Assembly: GCF_036895565.1 (NCBI RefSeq)
Contig: NZ_CP145904.1
Coordinates: forward strand, 1,922,001 to 1,986,000
Length of the DNA stretch: 64,000 bases
Direction of reading: 5' to 3'
Source: Flavobacterium sp. KS-LB2
Lineage (GTDB): Bacteria; Bacteroidota; Bacteroidia; Flavobacteriales; Flavobacteriaceae
In this document: one piece after another, positions 60,982-64,000 of the stretch
How the letters are laid out: each line of letters opens with the position of its first letter
How positions within the stretch are numbered: the first letter of the stretch is position 1
Program-made: the position numbers and the translations under genes
The notes under the pieces: generated by a model
Told to the model about the DNA's origin: nothing
The model's input: only the letters and a program-made list of their open reading frames with translations
Database searches by the model: none

Positions 60982-61448
60982 AATTTAATAATTTTAGTAA
61001 AATAACTGAAGCTTGAAGTATTTAAGCGGACTAAATATTCTGAACTTGGCAATAAAGGAAGTAAAAATGTCAAAATCATATTCTCTGATTTTTTCTTTTG
61101 TTCAAATACCAATCGTCCACTTAAATCAAAAACATTGATGGTTATCTCATCGATAATCTCTTTAGAAAATTCAATGTTTACTGTTTGAATAAATGGATTA
61201 GGATAAGTTTTAGCTTGAATGACTTCGATTGGATTTGAAGCAATATATTTCCCCCAAAAACTTTGTTGAAATCCCTGCATAACAACAAAAGTATTATTTG
61301 AAGTTCCAATGCGACTTTGTTGCCCAATAGTTTGCATTACCACTATTCCATTAGGTAGTTTTTTAGATGTACCTTGTGAAGATAGCATTTGATGGTGTAA
61401 AACTTGTCCGTGAAAGGTTACGGTAAAAAATATAAGTAAGTACCTCAT
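60978..61448 (-). CDS. small protein with T9SS type A sorting domain
   Basis: 156 residues from the ATG at 61448 (an in-frame TTG at 61466 is less likely). The signal peptide is MRYLLIFFTVTFHG. Residues about 80-156 form a Por_Secre_tail sorting domain (AKTYPNPFIQTVNIEFSKE, INVFDLSGRLVFEQ, FTKIIKL), which directs export through the type IX system. The short middle part (NGIVVMQTIGQQSRIGTS) is typical of the first gene in such surface operons. It leads the minus-strand operon down to 52415 and is divergent from the AraC-type gene. Confidence 0.88.
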   Translation of the reverse strand: MRYLLIFFTVTFHGQVLHHQMLSSQGTSKKLPNGIVVMQTIGQQSRIGTSNNTFVVMQGFQQSFWGKYIASNPIEVIQAKTYPNPFIQTVNIEFSKEIIDEITINVFDLSGRLVFEQKKKSENMILTFLLPLLPSSEYLVRLNTSSFSYFTKIIKL

Positions 61449-61539
61449 GAAATTTATTTTAAACAATATTAAACTAAATTAATGTATTTCACCGATAAAA
61501 AATGCATTTAAACGATAATATAAGTAATTAGTAAGAACT

Positions 61540-61556
61540 TTTCAGTTATTAGTAAC
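61540..61556. promoter_or_regulatory. candidate operator, copy 1 (TTTCAGTTATTAGTAAC)
   Basis: It differs at one base from the site at 61670-61686. Both lie between the T9SS operon and the divergent AraC-type gene. Confidence 0.5.
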
Positions 61557-61669
61557 TAAAAAAATGTTAAAAGGTGAAAATAAAAGCTTCAAAAGAAGGA
61601 ATAAAAGCATGTTATTTTTCAATATCTAATATACAACAGTAAAGTATTTCACTACTGAAGTGTGTTGTT

Positions 61670-61686
61670 TTTCAGTTTTTAGTAAC
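61670..61686. promoter_or_regulatory. candidate operator, copy 2 (TTTCAGTTTTTAGTAAC)
   Basis: Second direct copy, 130 bp from the first. A further TTAGTAAG half-like site lies at 61528-61535. Confidence 0.5.
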
Positions 61687-61744
61687 GTATCAAACTAGTT
61701 TTAAAATAAAAATTGTAATTTTAAACTTGTAAAAAATAAACAAA

Positions 61745-62917
61745 ATGCTTTCAAATTTACTTTTCATTATCACTGGCATTATCGGTTCAATAACAGCTTT
61801 TTTAATTTTTACAAATTATAAATCCAATAGAATAATGAACCTCTACATCATTCTATTAATCCTTATAATTTCATTACGTTTTTTTCTATCGGGTTTAACC
61901 TATTTTATTTTTGATCCCGCTTTTAGAAATACTTATTTTAGATATTCGAATATATCATTGGTCGTAATCCCTATTTGCTATCTGTATTTTAAAAATTTAT
62001 CTGAGAACAAAAAGAAAATTAATCTAAAGGATCTATTGCATTTTATCTTTCCCATCACTTTTTTTCTATTTATAATTAATCGCAATCATTACTCTTTTGA
62101 TTATCAAAGCATCGAAATTATTTTATACGGGCTTTTTTTTATTTTTGCAATCGTATATGTTGTTTTATGTTTTCAATTTTTAAGAACTAAAATTTGGACT
62201 AGAAAAGGCGAAATCAAGGTAATCCAAAAACAAAATAAATTAATTAACAATTGGACATTATTTTTATTTATTGCACTTGTACTTACTATAACAAGGCTTT
62301 TCGTATCAGTCTTTATCGAAATATATTTTGACGAAACCATTAAAGGGCATAGTTATCAGTGGATATCCGCAGTGATTTGGTTAACTATTTTATTCAAAAT
62401 ATTAATTTCTCCTGAAATCCTTTATGGCTATAATGTTTTGCATCAAAAGATTAATGAGAATAAAAATAATAGTTTGGTATTGGATTTTATTTGGAAAATA
62501 ACTCCTGATATTGAATTAAATAACAGTCAACATTTGATTCTTAAAGAAAAAATAGATCCAAATATTATGAACTATATCAAAGAAATTGAGTCTGTATCAT
62601 TAAAATTTGAATTGTTTAGAAATGCAAATTTTACAATTACAGATTTAGCAAACAGCCTGCAAATTCCCAAAAGTCATATTTCGTATTTATTTAAATACCA
62701 TTCAACTATTTCCTTTTCTGAGTATAAAAAGGTTATCCGAATACACGATGCTATCAAACAAATCGAACTAAACTATCTAAAAAATAATACTCTCGATTCA
62801 TTATCAAAAAAAGTTGGATTTACCTCATACAACCCTTTCTTTACAAGCTTTAAAGAAATTGCAGGTGTTTCGCCATTAGAATATTATAAAATGAATAGAA
62901 GAGAATTTGAGGAATAA
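61745..62917 (+). CDS. membrane-anchored AraC-family transcriptional regulator
   Basis: 390 residues. Seven membrane helices fill residues 1-225, followed by a linker and an AraC-type double HTH (about 290-385): FTITDLANSLQIPKSHISYL, then LDSLSKKVGFTSYNPFFTSF and KEIAGVSPLEYYK. Membrane-bound AraC regulators of this form are common in Bacteroidota. It is divergent from the surface-protein operon and is its likely regulator. Ligand is unknown. A terminator shared with ccsA follows. Confidence 0.92.
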   Translation: MLSNLLFIITGIIGSITAFLIFTNYKSNRIMNLYIILLILIISLRFFLSGLTYFIFDPAFRNTYFRYSNISLVVIPICYLYFKNLSENKKKINLKDLLHFIFPITFFLFIINRNHYSFDYQSIEIILYGLFFIFAIVYVVLCFQFLRTKIWTRKGEIKVIQKQNKLINNWTLFLFIALVLTITRLFVSVFIEIYFDETIKGHSYQWISAVIWLTILFKILISPEILYGYNVLHQKINENKNNSLVLDFIWKITPDIELNNSQHLILKEKIDPNIMNYIKEIESVSLKFELFRNANFTITDLANSLQIPKSHISYLFKYHSTISFSEYKKVIRIHDAIKQIELNYLKNNTLDSLSKKVGFTSYNPFFTSFKEIAGVSPLEYYKMNRREFEE

Positions 62918-62950
62918 AAAAAGGTTCAACAATGAAGTTGAACCTTTTTA
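62917..62950. terminator. bidirectional terminator
   Basis: AAAGGTTCAAC pairs with GTTGAACCTTT with A and T runs outside. It serves the converging AraC-type and ccsA genes. Confidence 0.9.
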
Positions 62951-62970
62951 GTATCTAAAATAAACAAATC

Positions 62971-64000
62971 TTATTTCTTATAGTACTTTTTATATTTTGG
63001 ATAGGAAATAGCACCAAACAAAGTAATTGCTCCAAGAGAATACCAAATCCAACTCAACGAATGTGCTTCACCACTTGCGTAAGAATGCAATCCTACCAAG
63101 TGAAAATTTACTCCATAATACGTAAACAAAATAGATATAAAAGCAAACATGCTCATTAAATTGAAAATCCATTTTCCTCGTAAAGAAGGAACAAATCGAG
63201 CATGAATTACAAATGCATAGACCATAATACTGATCAAGGCCCAAGTTTCTTTTGGATCCCATCCCCAATAACGTCCCCAACTTTCATTGGCCCATTGTCC
63301 TCCAAGGAAGTTTCCAATAGTTAACATTATCAAACCTATCGTTAATGCTAATTCGTTGATATAAGTGATTTCCTGAATATTCAAATCCATTTTGACTTTG
63401 TTTTTTTCATTGGTAAAAGAAATCAGCAATAGTGAAACCGCACCTAAAATAAATCCTAATGCAAACGGACCATAACTAGCCACAATTACCGCAACGTGAA
63501 TCATCAACCAATAGGAATTCAGTACTGGTTGCAGATTTGCAATTTCGGGATCAATCCAGTTTAGATTTGCAGCCCAAAGAATCATTGCTGTTACAAAAGC
63601 TGATGAAGCCACAGTAAGTTTTGATTTTCTGTCGAAAGCCAAACCAAAAAACATAGTAGCCCACGCAATATAAATAATCGATTCATAGGCATTACTCCAA
63701 GGTGCGTGACCGGAAATATACCAACGCGCAATTAAGCCCACAGTATGCAATCCAAATAATAATCCTATAATAATATGCATTGTATTTACTGCTATAGCTA
63801 ATACTTTGCGCTCTTTGAAGATTTGCATTATTGTAAAAAACAACATCAAAATCGCCGCAAAAGCATACCAATAAAAAAGTTTATTGAAAACATCATATTT
63901 ATTATACAAGACTTCTGATGTAATTCTTTCTTCACTTGGTCTCACTTTACTGCCAAAACGTTTTTGGAAACCATTGATACTTTCCAGTAATTCATCCGCA
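62971..64000 (-). CDS. ccsA: cytochrome c biogenesis protein, CcsA-type C-terminal part (cut by window edge)
   Basis: The frame runs to the right edge (ADELLESINGFQKRFGSKVR at the edge side), so the gene is incomplete at its 5' end and the apparent GTG at 63945 is not the start. The visible 343 residues contain about eight membrane helices and the haem-handling WWD motif (WGRYWGWDPKETWALISIMV, about 265 residues in), preceded by the HAPWSNAYES motif. In Bacteroidota CcsA is often fused behind a ResB-like part, which would lie outside the window. It delivers and ligates haem to exported cytochromes c. Confidence 0.93.
   Translation of the reverse strand, partial: ADELLESINGFQKRFGSKVRPSEERITSEVLYNKYDVFNKLFYWYAFAAILMLFFTIMQIFKERKVLAIAVNTMHIIIGLLFGLHTVGLIARWYISGHAPWSNAYESIIYIAWATMFFGLAFDRKSKLTVASSAFVTAMILWAANLNWIDPEIANLQPVLNSYWLMIHVAVIVASYGPFALGFILGAVSLLLISFTNEKNKVKMDLNIQEITYINELALTIGLIMLTIGNFLGGQWANESWGRYWGWDPKETWALISIMVYAFVIHARFVPSLRGKWIFNLMSMFAFISILFTYYGVNFHLVGLHSYASGEAHSLSWIWYSLGAITLFGAISYPKYKKYYKK

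Overview
The window is AT-rich bacterial chromosome from a member of the Flavobacteriia, most likely a Flavobacterium. The signs are Bacteroidota-type -7 promoter boxes (TAnnTTTG), a TonB-dependent receptor with a carboxypeptidase-like N-terminus, a type IX secretion sorting domain, PorT-like barrels, a split menaquinone (men) gene set and an ice-binding-type DUF3494 protein that hints at a cold habitat. No tRNA, rRNA, CRISPR array or insertion sequence was seen.

Region 1 (1-18.9 kb) is a stress-response locus. A regulatory cassette (AraC-type factor, hybrid histidine kinase with HPt, single-domain response regulator) is followed by Dps, CsbD, YtxH, lmo0937-like, DUF2383 and holin-like small membrane proteins, an Mla/MCE lipid-transport operon, a DUF4382 lipoprotein, a PorT-like barrel, an Ig-like/DUF3494 lipoprotein and an OmpA protein. 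Seven promoters here share one 66-bp architecture with invariant spacing, which defines a candidate regulon. Several genes in the locus are damaged: the kinase lacks a normal start, and two genes are broken by single-base changes in homopolymers.

Region 2 (19-33 kb) is mostly housekeeping: NTF2-like and DinB-like proteins, an APC permease, an AI-2E transporter, and on the minus strand menC, a TPR protein, a metallo-beta-lactamase-fold hydrolase, menA, YdbT/YdbS-like PH proteins and menB. A kilobase without a recognisable gene (30.4-31.4 kb) ends in an orphan terminator. A kinase-like membrane protein without an ATPase domain and cvfB follow.

Region 3 (33.6-39.7 kb) is a compact four-gene cassette: a large multi-HTH protein (RpoA-CTD-like, sigma-4-like, HARE-HTH-like and helicase-associated-like segments), a 60-residue protein, a DndD-type SMC ATPase, and a fusion of a DndE-like head to a HerA/FtsK-type ATPase. 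It resembles DNA phosphorothioation (Dnd) machinery but has no sulfur-chemistry gene nearby. It is the best candidate in the window for an undescribed defence or DNA-modification system. It lies among men-locus genes.

Region 4 (39.8-64 kb) holds an M28 peptidase, DUF2853, menD, a GNAT acetyltransferase, a tRNA-dihydrouridine synthase and a lipoprotein glutathione peroxidase. Next is an ECF sigma/anti-sigma pair divergent from two DUF4331 genes, a TPR lipoprotein and a TonB receptor. A minus-strand surface-protein operon follows (T9SS protein, small Cys/Ser-rich protein, 1670-residue protein with 327-bp repeats, arabinofuranosidase-like/LamG protein), divergent from a membrane-bound AraC regulator. 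The window ends inside a CcsA-type cytochrome c biogenesis gene.
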